Below are positions 9,856 through 18,078 of a stretch of 64,000 nt of DNA, piece by piece. The first letter of the stretch is position 1. Each line of letters opens with the position of its first letter. The position numbers and the translations under genes were made by a program. The stretch is from Flavobacterium sp. MC2016-06 (lineage in GTDB: Bacteria > Bacteroidota > Bacteroidia > Flavobacteriales > Flavobacteriaceae): NCBI RefSeq assembly GCF_009711165.2, contig NZ_WMID02000001.1:248001-312000 (forward strand), read 5' to 3'. The notes below the pieces were generated by a model. That model had not been told where the DNA came from. It did no database searches and saw only the letters and a list, made by a program, of their open reading frames with translations.

Positions 9856-10670
9856 TTTTTATGTGATTATTACTTACTTATGAGTAATTAGTTATGCAAA
9901 ATCAAGTAAAAAAAATAAACTTTAAATTTATAAAACGGAAAATTTTTTTTACGTTAATAATATTACTTCACTAAAATTACATTGCCTTTACTAATTTTTC
10001 ATTTGGGAAAGCTCAGGGCTTTTTGGGGCAAAAAGGGTGTCATGTTTTCGGTATTTAGCGGCTCTTTTTTGAAGATGTAGGCAAGTTCAAAAATGATTTT
10101 AATTGTGCAAATTCCAATTGTAATGACAATGTAATTCAGGAAGTAGCTGTAATAGCATCATAATATTTTTTCATCTTTTAGATAACTCAAAATGCTTGAT
10201 ATTATAATTACTATTATTTGTTTCAATTATATTTAATAGAATTTTCTTTTTTAAATGGTTAATAATAAAATTGTAATCAACTAAATAATTAATGCAATTG
10301 TAATAGGTTAAATCGTTGTGCTATTTTTGTTTGATTCTTTCTAAATTCTGATACAAACGTAAGGCTATACTTAAATTTTATTTATTTTTTTCGATGAATA
10401 GTAGTTTGCTGTAGGTGAATCTTCAATCTTTATGGCTGACTTGCAATTTGTTGGAATTCAGATGTAGACAAATTAACATTAGAAGGAAATAGTACTATTT
10501 TTTAGTTTTTTTGAACATTCATATTGCTTGGTCCACAATTATTTTGCTATATGAGAAATTTAGAAGTTTCGTATCCGTCACTATATAATACACAATAATT
10601 AAAGGATGTACTTTTATACTTTAATTATTAATCAATATAAATACTTTTATCGATAATTGAAAAGACATTA
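9856..10670. other. Long intergenic region, no gene recognised
   Basis: About 800 very AT-rich bases. I found no protein-like frame, RNA gene or copy of the repeats seen elsewhere in the window. Length and composition suggest decayed sequence or a long regulatory spacer. Confidence 0.5.
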
Positions 10671-10709
10671 CCATTCATCGATACTTAATTTCCATTCAGC
10701 GACACTTAA
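10671..10709 (+). promoter_or_regulatory. Direct repeat, probable response-regulator binding site
   Basis: CCATTCATCGATACTTAA (10671-10688) is repeated as CCATTCAGCGACACTTAA (10692-10709), 15 of 18 bases identical, with a 21-base period. Two helical turns between direct repeats is the usual arrangement of LytTR-type operators. The site lies 90 bases before the response regulator at 10799, and a LytTR regulator is encoded at 12477-13184. Confidence 0.55.
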
Positions 10710-10798
10710 AGAAGACTTGACGAATAAAGCCATTGGTTTTAAGTGTAGTATAGTATATTTATTGTATTAGGTATACATTGAAATTTAAAAATAAGAAA

Positions 10799-11212
10799 AT
10801 GGCAAAATCTTTAAATATTCTATTGATAGAAGATGATGTAATAGAAGTGATGAAATTTAATAGGGTACTAAAAAATTTAGCATTTAATCATCAAATTATC
10901 GAAGCAACTAATGGTGAGGAAGCTCTTGGTATATTGAAGAAGAAAGAAATAGTACCAGACATTATTATTTTAGATCTTAATATGCCTAAATTAAATGGAA
11001 TTGAGTTTTTAAACATTTTAAAAACAGATGATACATTAAAATTCATACCTGCAATTATATTAACTACTTCCAATAATCATAAAGATGTTTTGGAGTGTTA
11101 TAAAATTGGTATTGCAGGCTATATTTTAAAACCTTTGAAATATGAGGAATATGTAGACAGATTAGCAAAACTACTTACGTATTGGAGTATAAATGAATTA
11201 ATTTCGCAGTAA
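10799..11212 (+). CDS. Single-domain response regulator (CheY/Rcp1-like)
   Basis: 137 residues forming one receiver domain: acidic pair in LLIEDD, phospho-acceptor Asp59 in ILDLNMPKLNG, the TTSNN switch region and Lys in GYILKPL. There is no output domain, so it probably passes phosphate on or acts by protein contact. The ATG at 10799 is preferred to an upstream TTG at 10778. It sits between two soluble kinases and before an Hpt gene, as expected for the intermediate of a multistep phosphorelay. Confidence 0.9.
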   Translation: MAKSLNILLIEDDVIEVMKFNRVLKNLAFNHQIIEATNGEEALGILKKKEIVPDIIILDLNMPKLNGIEFLNILKTDDTLKFIPAIILTTSNNHKDVLECYKIGIAGYILKPLKYEEYVDRLAKLLTYWSINELISQ

Positions 11213-11354
11213 TAAATTAAGTGAACTTATTTTTTAAACCTTGAGAAAAAGAAATTATTGTATTAAATATTTTTTTAGCTTTTTAAAATAAACTACTATC
11301 AGAAAATGATTTTGGAATTTTGAGTTCGACCTCTTAAAAGCAATCTATAGAAAT

Positions 11355-12074
11355 ATGAATATGAATAAACAAAGGGAAGAATTGCTAAAAAATCTGGAAA
11401 ATCAAAACAGAGAACTTAATGAATACGCTCATGTTGTTTCGCATGATCTAAAAGCACCACTAAGAAATATAGATACACTGATAAATTGGGTTCTTGAGGA
11501 GAATAAGGATGTAATGAGCGAAAGTTGTTTAAATTTACTAAATCAAGTACTGTTTAATGTCGAAAAAATGGATTTGCTAATCAAAGGGATTTTAGCTTAC
11601 TCTACAATAGACAAGTTAGAATCTGAAGAAAGATTAATTGATTTTAATCAAATAGTTGATGAAATTACGAGAGAGATTCATATTCCCAAAAACATAAAAA
11701 TTTCAATAATTGATGATTTACCTAAAATAAAAGGAAATACTTGGCGATTTAAACAATTGATGCAGAATTTAATTGAAAATAGTATTCATTATAATGATAA
11801 GACAGAAGGACAAATTGAAATAGGCTGTATAGAAAACAAGAATTTTTTTGAATTTTATATTAAAGATAATGGTATCGGAATTGCTGAAAAATACCACGAC
11901 AAAATTTTTAAAATTTTCACAAAATTAGAAAGCAACAATCAAAATTCAGGAGTGGGCCTTTCAATAGTCAAAAAAATTATAGAGTTTTACAAAGGTTCTA
12001 TTTGGCTTGAAAGTAAAGAAAACAGCGGAACAACATTTTATTTTACTTTACCTAAAAACTATGGAACAGCCTAA
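11355..12074 (+). CDS. Soluble histidine kinase without sensor domain
   Basis: 239 residues: a short N-terminal coiled coil, phospho-acceptor His30 in VVSHDLKAPLRN, and a complete ATP-binding domain with N box QNLIENSIHYND, G1 KDNGIGI and G2 SGVGLSIVKK. There is no input domain and no membrane helix, so a partner protein must supply the signal. Its last 14 bases overlap the Hpt gene, so the two are translationally coupled. The C-terminus resembles the kinase core of phytochrome-like bacterial kinases. Confidence 0.88.
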   Translation: MNMNKQREELLKNLENQNRELNEYAHVVSHDLKAPLRNIDTLINWVLEENKDVMSESCLNLLNQVLFNVEKMDLLIKGILAYSTIDKLESEERLIDFNQIVDEITREIHIPKNIKISIIDDLPKIKGNTWRFKQLMQNLIENSIHYNDKTEGQIEIGCIENKNFFEFYIKDNGIGIAEKYHDKIFKIFTKLESNNQNSGVGLSIVKKIIEFYKGSIWLESKENSGTTFYFTLPKNYGTA

Positions 12075-12378
12075 CTTAACTTATATAGATCAAATTTCTG
12101 GAGATGACGATGAGTTTAAGAAAAAAATTATTACTATTATTCAAAAAGAACTACCACTCGAAATAGCGGCATATCATAAAAGTTTGGAAAGCCAAAATTA
12201 CAAAAATGCAGCAGAATATGTTCATAAATTAAAACATAAAATATCAATTTTTGGTCTTGAAAAAGGCTACGATATCACGAATGAATATGAAACTGATTTA
12301 TTTAATGGCATAATCAAATCTCCAAATGAGTTTGAGAGCATTTTACAATTGATTCAACGTTTTGTAAACAGCTTGTAG
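12061..12378 (+). CDS. Histidine phosphotransfer (Hpt) domain protein
   Basis: 105 residues, all helical. The core VHKLKHKISIFGLEKG contains the expected His55 and downstream Gly of an Hpt domain (consensus HxLKG...G). The start at 12061 matches the Hpt fold; an upstream ATG at 12007 would add residues that only reflect the overlapping kinase frame. With the preceding kinase and single-domain regulator it could complete a His-Asp-His-Asp relay ending in the LytTR regulator. Confidence 0.75.
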   Translation: MEQPNLTYIDQISGDDDEFKKKIITIIQKELPLEIAAYHKSLESQNYKNAAEYVHKLKHKISIFGLEKGYDITNEYETDLFNGIIKSPNEFESILQLIQRFVNSL

Positions 12379-12476
12379 TAATTCTTATTTGCTAATTGTT
12401 TAATTTTTAGTTGTACCTAAGTAAAATAATAGAAAAAATAAGCGGTAAGAAATCTAATTTACCTTTTATTATAAGG

Positions 12477-13184
12477 CTACAATAAATTTAAACGCTTCAT
12501 TAAATCAGGTCGATTAGCACGACTTACCGGGACAACATCTTTACCAATTAAAACACTATTGTCCTCAATGTCTATAATTTTTTTTGTATTGATGATAAAC
12601 GAACGGTGTACTTTCAAAAACAAACTTTCAGGTAATTTGTCTTCAATTTTTTTAAGGGTAGAGTGTACCACATAGTTTTTATGTTCTGTCTTAATATGAA
12701 TATAGTCTCCTTTGGCTTCTACGATATTTACCGTGGCAAATTCGATTTTAATTAAACGGCGATCAATATTAATATAAAATTCACGTGCATTATCTTCACT
12801 TGGGCTTTTGCTTATAATCGTTGTTGTAGATAAAGGTATCGCATTCACTTTTTGAATTGCTTTCAGAAAACGATCTTCGGTAATAGGTTTTACTAAATAA
12901 TCAACAATACATTCATATTCAAAAGCTTCAATGGCAAAATCTTTATCAGAAGTTACAAGTATAATTTTGGGAGGACTTTTAAGAGTTTGAATAAAATCAA
13001 AACCCGTAAAATCAGGCATGTGGATGTCTAGAAAAATTAAATCGACCTCATTTTGGTTCAGGTACTTGATGGCATGCAGAGCATTTGAGAACTCTTTTAA
13101 TAAGTTTAATTCAGGAATCCTCTCAATTATTTTTTCTATGATGGCTCTTGCCATTTCTTCGTCATCAATAATAATGCAATTCAT
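12477..13184 (-). CDS. LytTR-family DNA-binding response regulator
   Basis: 235 residues: a receiver domain (IIDDEE, phospho-acceptor Asp53 in FLDIHMPDFTG, Lys in DYLVKPI) followed by a LytTR DNA-binding domain (FLKVHRSFIINTKKI near residue 190). It is convergent with the Hpt gene, 98 bases apart. It is the only DNA-binding output in the 8.6-13.2 kb signalling group, hence the likely end point. The 21-base-period direct repeat at 10671-10709 is a plausible target. Confidence 0.92.
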   Translation of the reverse strand: MNCIIIDDEEMARAIIEKIIERIPELNLLKEFSNALHAIKYLNQNEVDLIFLDIHMPDFTGFDFIQTLKSPPKIILVTSDKDFAIEAFEYECIVDYLVKPITEDRFLKAIQKVNAIPLSTTTIISKSPSEDNAREFYINIDRRLIKIEFATVNIVEAKGDYIHIKTEHKNYVVHSTLKKIEDKLPESLFLKVHRSFIINTKKIIDIEDNSVLIGKDVVPVSRANRPDLMKRLNLL

Positions 13185-13437
13185 AGTTTAAGCCGATATT
13201 ATTATTCTAATAAAGTCCTTATTGTGTTTTCAAAATATTTAAATCAATATTACAAAGTTGTACTGTACTATTTTTTTAAATACTCTTCCTACTTTTTGAA
13301 CAAGATAATAATTTTTTCAAGAACAATTACAGAAATTTTACATTTTGATCAATTTATATCTTATCGATTTGAAAAATGTATTTTTATTAATGTTCTAAAA
13401 CAAAAGATAAATAAATACTCAGTAGTAATCTAAAGGA

Positions 13438-13588
13438 CATTGTTATTTTAAGTCTATTATTCTTCAAGCGGTTTATTTTAAATTAAGATTTACATTGAGT
13501 TATAGAGAGATGTCGAGGAAATAATGAAAATGCGTGGAATACAAGTAGATCGTGCTACAATTCAGCGCTTGGTATTTAAATTTACCCC
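13438..13588 (+). mobile_element. IS6-family transposase remnant (5' part)
   Basis: Translates, with one 2-base frameshift near 13508, to HCYFKSIILQAVYFKLRFTL, then DVEEIMKMRGIQVDRATIQ and FKFTP, the N-terminal half of an IS6-family transposase. The DNA matches the longer relic at 51.3 kb. The catalytic core and both ends are missing. It breaks off exactly where the palindromic repeat at 13586 begins. Confidence 0.75.
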
Positions 13589-13718
13589 GACCGCTCGAAT
13601 ATGCGCAACGATAGCGCGGAAATTCTTTCCGTGCCCGTTCCTAATATTAATAAAAACTGGATTTTCTTTTTTAAATTTGTTAGGATATACTTTGCGGGAT
13701 TACAAAGCCGCGCGATCG
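13586..13718. repeat. Dispersed palindromic intergenic repeat, copy 1
   Basis: Starts CCCGACCGCTCG and ends GCGCGATCG; contains the hairpin CGGAAATTCTTTCCG and the stretch TGCGCAACGATAGCGCGG. Two further copies lie at 16927 and 18079. It is much richer in G+C than its surroundings. No protein frame is shared by the copies, so it acts as a non-coding element of unknown function. Confidence 0.8.
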
Positions 13719-13740
13719 TTTTTTTAATTTTTAACAACTC

Positions 13741-14226
13741 CTATTTCATTTTATTAAACATATATCGAGCAATCTTCCATTGTCCATTTGCTTTTTCAAA
13801 TACAAATAATTCTCGGTTTTCTTCAGGTACAGTTTGTCCGTTAGCGTGGATTAAAGTTGTTCCTTTTGAAGTTGTTCTTGCAAAGGCAAAATTACCATCA
13901 ATTTCAATTTCATCAATGTAAAACTCTATGTTTAATTGAATTGCCTTGAAAACAAATTCATAGGAATCTTTTATTTGTTGTTGCCCATTTGCCGATGGTG
14001 CATTTGAAGGCATAAAAACTCCGTCATTAGTATAAAGTGGCAAAACTTTATTAACATCTGATGCATTCAGCGCATCACGATATGAGAAAAGAAGTTTCTC
14101 GATTGCTAATTTTTCTACTTGATTATTCATGCTGATTTTATTTAAATTGTTTGAATTATTTTTTAATTTGTTTTGGCAGGCTGCTAATGTTACCAAGAGT
14201 ATTGTGGTAATTATAATTTTCTTCAT
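13741..14226 (-). CDS. SnoaL/NTF2-like lipoprotein
   Basis: 161 residues from the ATG at 14226, which opens a lipoprotein signal (IITTILLVTLAACQ). The mature part has the NTF2/SnoaL cone fold of the SgcJ type: LLFSYRDALNASDVNKVLPLY, DGVFMP, and a C-terminal strand FEKANGQWKIARYMF. Such proteins bind small hydrophobic ligands or act as isomerases; the substrate cannot be predicted. It lies 16 bases after the NADP-binding reductase gene, so the two probably form an operon. Confidence 0.78.
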   Translation of the reverse strand: MKKIIITTILLVTLAACQNKLKNNSNNLNKISMNNQVEKLAIEKLLFSYRDALNASDVNKVLPLYTNDGVFMPSNAPSANGQQQIKDSYEFVFKAIQLNIEFYIDEIEIDGNFAFARTTSKGTTLIHANGQTVPEENRELFVFEKANGQWKIARYMFNKMK

Positions 14227-14242
14227 TTTATCATTTTTAGGG

Positions 14243-14908
14243 TTATGATTTTGCAATTGCTGCTTTTGCTTCTTCAAGTGAAATAGTTTTACCTAATGCA
14301 CCAAACTGATGCAGATCACCGAATACTTCAATGCGTATGCTTTGGTCAATGCCGCCAATATGGAGAGGTTCAAAACCAGCGCTGGAAATCAGTTCTTCGA
14401 TTTGAGAATTATTATTTGTGTTGTCTGAAGCATAAAACAACGTCATTTTGAAAGGAGTTTTAAAAGCATCACTTTTAAGTGACTCTGCACCCAACGTCCC
14501 GAATGCTTTTACTAGTTTCGCATCAGGAGGTAATAATTCAGAAAGAATTTTTGCTGCAGATTCATTCTCTGCAATAATTTTTTTGAAACCACCATTTCCA
14601 TCTGGCGCAATTGGGTTGGAAACATCAATAATCATTTTCCCTGAAAGCTCGTTTTTATATTCTTTAAGAAAATCTTTAATGAGATTAAAACCAATAGAAG
14701 GAATAATTATATCGGCTTCCTCAATAGCTTCAGTAATAGTTTTGGCAGTAGCGGTAACACCTAAATTATTTGCAATTGTTTTAGCTTTTTCAAATTCTCT
14801 TGATGCTAAAATTACATTGTGATTACCTTTAGTAAGATCTGTTGCAATAGCTAAACCGATGTTCCCAAGTCCAATTATAGCTACTTTAGTTTGTGATGAA
14901 TTTTTCAT
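14243..14908 (-). CDS. NADPH-binding oxidoreductase, F420 reductase-like
   Basis: 221 residues. An N-terminal Rossmann motif VAIIGLGNIGLAIA is followed by SREFEKA, where Ser-Arg after beta-2 suggests NADPH. VSNPIAPDG and VKAFGTLGA are typical of the F420-dependent NADP reductase-like family (PF03807). Flavobacteria generally lack F420, so the physiological partner is probably different. Together with the SnoaL-like lipoprotein gene and the divergent Crp-type regulator it forms a small locus of unknown role. Confidence 0.8.
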   Translation of the reverse strand: MKNSSQTKVAIIGLGNIGLAIATDLTKGNHNVILASREFEKAKTIANNLGVTATAKTITEAIEEADIIIPSIGFNLIKDFLKEYKNELSGKMIIDVSNPIAPDGNGGFKKIIAENESAAKILSELLPPDAKLVKAFGTLGAESLKSDAFKTPFKMTLFYASDNTNNNSQIEELISSAGFEPLHIGGIDQSIRIEVFGDLHQFGALGKTISLEEAKAAIAKS

Positions 14909-15025
14909 TTTATCTTTGTATTAAATTGTTATGTTATTATTAACAATACAAAGATGCGATCAACTATTCGCTCATATCTATGAACTACTTTAAGAAATAG
15001 TCTTAATATAGATTAAGGGTAAGGG

Positions 15026-15601
15026 TTATTTACCCGCTCTATCGTTTCTAATTTTACTTAGAAATTCGGGTGTTACTCCAAGATAAGAGGCTATTTGTGT
15101 GCTGGGTAATCGTTTGGAAAGTTTTGGATATTGTTCTAGGAAAAATTCATATCTTTCATAGGCTGTTGAACTAAAAGTTTGCAGCAATCGGTTTTGAAGT
15201 TCAATGTATTTGTCTTCTATAATCACGCGGAAATTTCTATCAAATTTCGGGTAGTTGGTGTATAGATACCAAAGATCTCCTTTAGATATCTGGAGAATGG
15301 TCGAGGGTTCTATTGCTTCTATGTAAAGTTTAGAAGGTTTTTCTTTGTGTAAGCTGTCAATATCAGCAACCCAATCGTTTTCAGTTGCAAACAAGAGATT
15401 GTGTTCCTTGCCTGTTTTATCAACCCCATACATTTTAAAACAGCCTTCAACAACATAGGTAAAATATTTGCAGGTATCATTTTCCTGCAATATAAATTGT
15501 CTACGTTTTATTTTACGTTCCACCAAGCGGCTCAATAAGGCATCTTTCTCTTTTTCATCCAAAGAAAGATATTTATCAAAATGTCTAACTATATTTTCCA
15601 T
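15026..15601 (-). CDS. Crp/Fnr family transcriptional regulator
   Basis: 191 residues. The N-terminal cyclic-nucleotide-binding-like barrel (FILQENDTCKYFTYVVEGCFKMYG) lacks clear cAMP-contact residues. The C-terminal helix-turn-helix reads PSTQIASYLGVTPEFLSKIR, the usual form in Bacteroidota Crp-like proteins that control nearby oxidoreductases. The start is taken at 15601; an ATG at 15607 adds two residues. A TAnnTTTG-type box lies on the minus strand at 15688-15695, within a fragment related to the attC-like repeats. Confidence 0.88.
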   Translation of the reverse strand: MENIVRHFDKYLSLDEKEKDALLSRLVERKIKRRQFILQENDTCKYFTYVVEGCFKMYGVDKTGKEHNLLFATENDWVADIDSLHKEKPSKLYIEAIEPSTILQISKGDLWYLYTNYPKFDRNFRVIIEDKYIELQNRLLQTFSSTAYERYEFFLEQYPKLSKRLPSTQIASYLGVTPEFLSKIRNDRAGK

Positions 15602-15655
15602 TAGCATTATGTCTTACTGAATTACCTATAATATTTTGGTTCTTGGCAATTTTAA

Positions 15656-15701
15656 GAATTAAAGATGCGAGTTTTTCTTCTGATGTACAAATTTACAAGT
15701 A
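15656..15701 (-). repeat. Partial attC-like repeat (apical part), inverted
   Basis: Twenty bases, ATTAAAGATGCGAGTTTTTC, are identical to the reverse complement of the cassette repeats at 19.5-24.2 kb. After about 10 diverged bases, CAAATTTACAAGTA matches their next segment with one base missing. Only the inner portion of the hairpin is present. It overlaps the TAAATTTG box (15688-15695) that could serve the Crp-type gene. Confidence 0.65.
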
Positions 15702-15877
15702 AAAAAATATTGGAGTTATTATAATATTTAAACTGATTTTTATAATAAAATAGTAAATAATAGAAAGTAAAAATAGAGCCTAATTTTTACTTTTATTTAA
15801 GTGCTAGATAAGTATACCCGATCATACAGATATGTCTCGATAATCTTTAGTGCAAATTTGCAATTTTATTAATAAAA

Positions 15878-16543
15878 TTAAAAAGGTGGTACTAAAGGTT
15901 GAAAATTTAAATAATACTCTTTCATTTCTTGTGTCATAAGGTTCATGACAAAACCGTTTTGCTGGCTTTCTAAAAAACTTTGAAGAGTAATATAAGGTTT
16001 AAAAAATATATCTGTGTTGGATGATCTTACAGTAAAAGAACCATCGCTACCATAACCAAAAGTAACAATATCTCCATCTTCGAATACTCCTACAACATCT
16101 CCATCTTCATCAATCATATTTTTATTGCTCAAATCGAATTTTTTATAGGAGCCTCGAGTTGGTTGGTCATTGTTGTCGTAGCCCATACCTGCAACGTAGT
16201 CAACATTTGTATTAAAAACTTCTTTACTATACACATCACTTAGCTCTCCATTTTGAAAATAATTTCTTCTCCAAACTTTATATCCGTTAATTACTTGTAA
16301 ATCACTCATAATTCCCCAACGATGTGATGGGTTAATTTGTGTAATTACATTCGTGATATCTTCATTAGGATCCATATAATAAACTCCCTCATTAATAACA
16401 TTCTTATCAAAATAATGAAGTTTTGTTTTTAATTTATTAGTATCTAGATCATAAGTTAGTTTAAAATGTTCTGACAAATTATTTTTTTGTTGTTCCGTTA
16501 CTATAGAACCTAAAGAATTTCTATATTCTACTTTTGTACTCAT
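15878..16543 (-). CDS. Hypothetical protein, possible immunity or toxin-island product
   Basis: 221 residues from the ATG at 16543. Soluble, acidic and beta-rich with no signal peptide. It has aromatic/Gly repeats resembling the toxin-repeat style (DNNDQPTRGSYKKFD, DEDGDVVGVFEDGDIVTFGYGSDGS). I do not recognise a family. It lies 10 bases from a second unknown gene and in a cluster of small minus-strand genes and fragments separated by palindromic repeats, a layout common downstream of polymorphic toxin genes. Assignment to such a system is inference only. Confidence 0.6.
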   Translation of the reverse strand: MSTKVEYRNSLGSIVTEQQKNNLSEHFKLTYDLDTNKLKTKLHYFDKNVINEGVYYMDPNEDITNVITQINPSHRWGIMSDLQVINGYKVWRRNYFQNGELSDVYSKEVFNTNVDYVAGMGYDNNDQPTRGSYKKFDLSNKNMIDEDGDVVGVFEDGDIVTFGYGSDGSFTVRSSNTDIFFKPYITLQSFLESQQNGFVMNLMTQEMKEYYLNFQPLVPPF

Positions 16544-16553
16544 TTTTATTTTT

Positions 16554-16829
16554 TTAATATTTAAATCCCATAATTGGTAAAATGTCATATTCAGATCCCT
16601 TTATGATAAATGCACCTCCAACTTCTGAAATCCTTTTTTTGTTGAGAGGGAAGAAAATGTGTGTCCCATTATTTTTTACAGTAGCCTTCAATCCATCTAC
16701 ATAGTCAAGCGGAAGGATAGTTTTATTAAGCATTCCTTTTGCAAGCTGTTTCTCTATATAAGCATCACTAATAATATCTTGAATAAATACCCAGTGTTCC
16801 GGGGCAAAATCTTTTTTGTGTATAATCAA
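16554..16829 (-). CDS. Small hypothetical protein
   Basis: 91 residues if translation starts at the TTG at 16829. The same frame continues upstream through a TAA (16833-16835) into the fragment at 16836-16925, so this may be the 3' part of a gene broken by a nonsense codon. The sequence (HWVFIQDIISDAYIEKQLAK, KNNGTHIFFPLNKKRISEVG) matches no family I know. It is followed after 10 bases by the gene at 15878. Confidence 0.5.
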   Translation of the reverse strand: MIIHKKDFAPEHWVFIQDIISDAYIEKQLAKGMLNKTILPLDYVDGLKATVKNNGTHIFFPLNKKRISEVGGAFIIKGSEYDILPIMGFKY

Positions 16830-16832
16830 TTT

Positions 16833-16925
16833 TTAATCTTTCCAATAGCCTTTTAGATAATCGGCAAGCTTTCTACAATCTGTATAAGAAATAGGCATCC
16901 TGCCATCAAAATCATCGGGAGTCAA
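16833..16925 (-). pseudogene. C-terminal gene fragment abutting repeat copy 2
   Basis: Reads LTPDDFDGRMPISYTDCRKL then ADYLKGYWKD and a TAA. The upstream part of the frame is cut off exactly at the palindromic repeat (16927). Composition is protein-like, and the next gene lies two codons further in the same frame. It could be the tail of a toxin or other cluster gene whose body was lost. Confidence 0.5.
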
Positions 16926-16926
16926 A

Positions 16927-17047
16927 CCCGACCGCTCGGATGTGCGCAACGATAGCGCGGAAATTCTTTCCGTGCCCGTTCCTAATATTAATAAAAACTG
17001 TATTTTCCTTTTTTAAATCTGTTAAGATATACTTTGCGGCGCGATCG
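16927..17047. repeat. Dispersed palindromic intergenic repeat, copy 2
   Basis: About 121 bases, closely matching copy 1 over its first 100 bases. It lacks about a dozen bases near its right end (GGATTACAAATCC in copy 3). It separates the gene fragment at 16833 from the tandem paralogues at 17056-17962. Confidence 0.8.
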
Positions 17048-17055
17048 GGATATAT

Positions 17056-17439
17056 CTAATTCTTCTTTATATTTACTTTTTTGTTAAATATATCTTCTTC
17101 TTGCTTTTGTTTTATCCAAATTAGATCATTAGTTTTATTGGTGTAATTCCAAATCATTTCCAAATCATTCATATCCTTATATTTAATACAAACCACATCA
17201 TCTTTTACAATATAATCGACGCTCTGATGATCTAAAACAAATCTTATATTCTTGTAAAAATTTGATGGAGTTTCATTTCTTTCAGCGATTCTATAGAAGT
17301 CATTTTGAAAAAATATTATTTGGCGATCAAGTTCTCTTGACAGAACAGGTCGAATTTCAACATACCTATTTTGCCAATAATAGTAAACCGAAAGCGAAAG
17401 GATTAGAATGGTCAAGGTTATATATATTCTCTTTTTCAT
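17056..17439 (-). CDS. Small membrane-anchored protein, paralogue A
   Basis: 127 residues: one N-terminal transmembrane helix (about residues 5-22), then YYWQNRYVEIRPVL and a periplasmic domain with FYKNIRFVLDHQ. It is clearly paralogous to the next gene (YFYWQNRYVELRPV, YYKNIKFVLDRS). The two overlap by 4 bases. Tandem copies of a small anchored protein without an enzyme motif suggest immunity proteins or another dosage-selected function, but I recognise no family. Confidence 0.65.
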   Translation of the reverse strand: MKKRIYITLTILILSLSVYYYWQNRYVEIRPVLSRELDRQIIFFQNDFYRIAERNETPSNFYKNIRFVLDHQSVDYIVKDDVVCIKYKDMNDLEMIWNYTNKTNDLIWIKQKQEEDIFNKKVNIKKN

Positions 17440-17861
17440 TTTAACGAACTAAATCCCTTAATGATACTATCTAATTTTTTTTTATTTTCATAATCTCCAT
17501 TAATACTGTCCATTTCTCTTTTTAATTTAAACCAAGCAGGATTTGTTGATCTAGTGGTGTAATTCCACATAAGATTCATGTCGTTTAAGTAGTAATTTCG
17601 AACATAAATTATTCCGTTTTTTTCAATATAGGGTTGACCTGAACGATCTAGAACAAATTTTATATTTTTATAATAATTTGGCGAAATTTCATTTGGTTCT
17701 GCAAATTTGTAAAGATCATTGTCAAAAAATATTATTTGGCGAGTGTAATCTTCTTCTGCTAAAATTACAGGACGAAGTTCTACATACCTGTTTTGCCAAT
17801 AAAAATAAGAAGCAAATAAAAGAATTATAACGATTATCGCTATGTATATTTTCTTTTTCAT
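17436..17861 (-). CDS. Small membrane-anchored protein, paralogue B
   Basis: 141 residues with the same plan as paralogue A: N-terminal helix, WQNRYVELRPV, a YYKNIKFVLD strand and a C-terminal helix ending KLDSIIKGFSSLK. Its start overlaps by 4 bases the end of an upstream fragment with an almost identical tail (ELDRIIKGFSSLK), showing that at least three tandem copies once existed. Function unknown. Confidence 0.65.
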   Translation of the reverse strand: MKKKIYIAIIVIILLFASYFYWQNRYVELRPVILAEEDYTRQIIFFDNDLYKFAEPNEISPNYYKNIKFVLDRSGQPYIEKNGIIYVRNYYLNDMNLMWNYTTRSTNPAWFKLKREMDSINGDYENKKKLDSIIKGFSSLK

Positions 17862-17962
17862 TTTAAAGAGCTAAATCCTTTAATAATTCTATCTAATTCT
17901 TCTGTATTTTTATATTCCGAAGGATCTAAATCAGTTTTTGTTTTAAAAATATTTTCATCCAT
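17858..17962 (-). pseudogene. Truncated third paralogue (C-terminal end only)
   Basis: Thirty-four codons (MDENIFKTKTDLDPSEY, then KNTEELDRIIKGFSSLK) whose tail repeats that of paralogue B. The transmembrane helix and most of the domain are missing. It lies about 115 bases from repeat copy 3. It keeps the ATGA overlap with paralogue B, so it may still couple translation even if the peptide is non-functional. Confidence 0.6.
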
Positions 17963-18078
17963 ATTTTACTGGTAATTATTTAGTTGTCTCACAAATTTGA
18001 GATATGAAAATAACTATCATGTCTAGAATAAGATTTAAAAATATCACTAAAAGTCTAAATATTATTTTTTGTATAAAT

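Noticed and set aside
17262..17444. Plus-strand frame of 60 codons opposite paralogue A.
   Set aside because: Shadow of the minus-strand gene, which is supported by its paralogue and its overlap with paralogue B.
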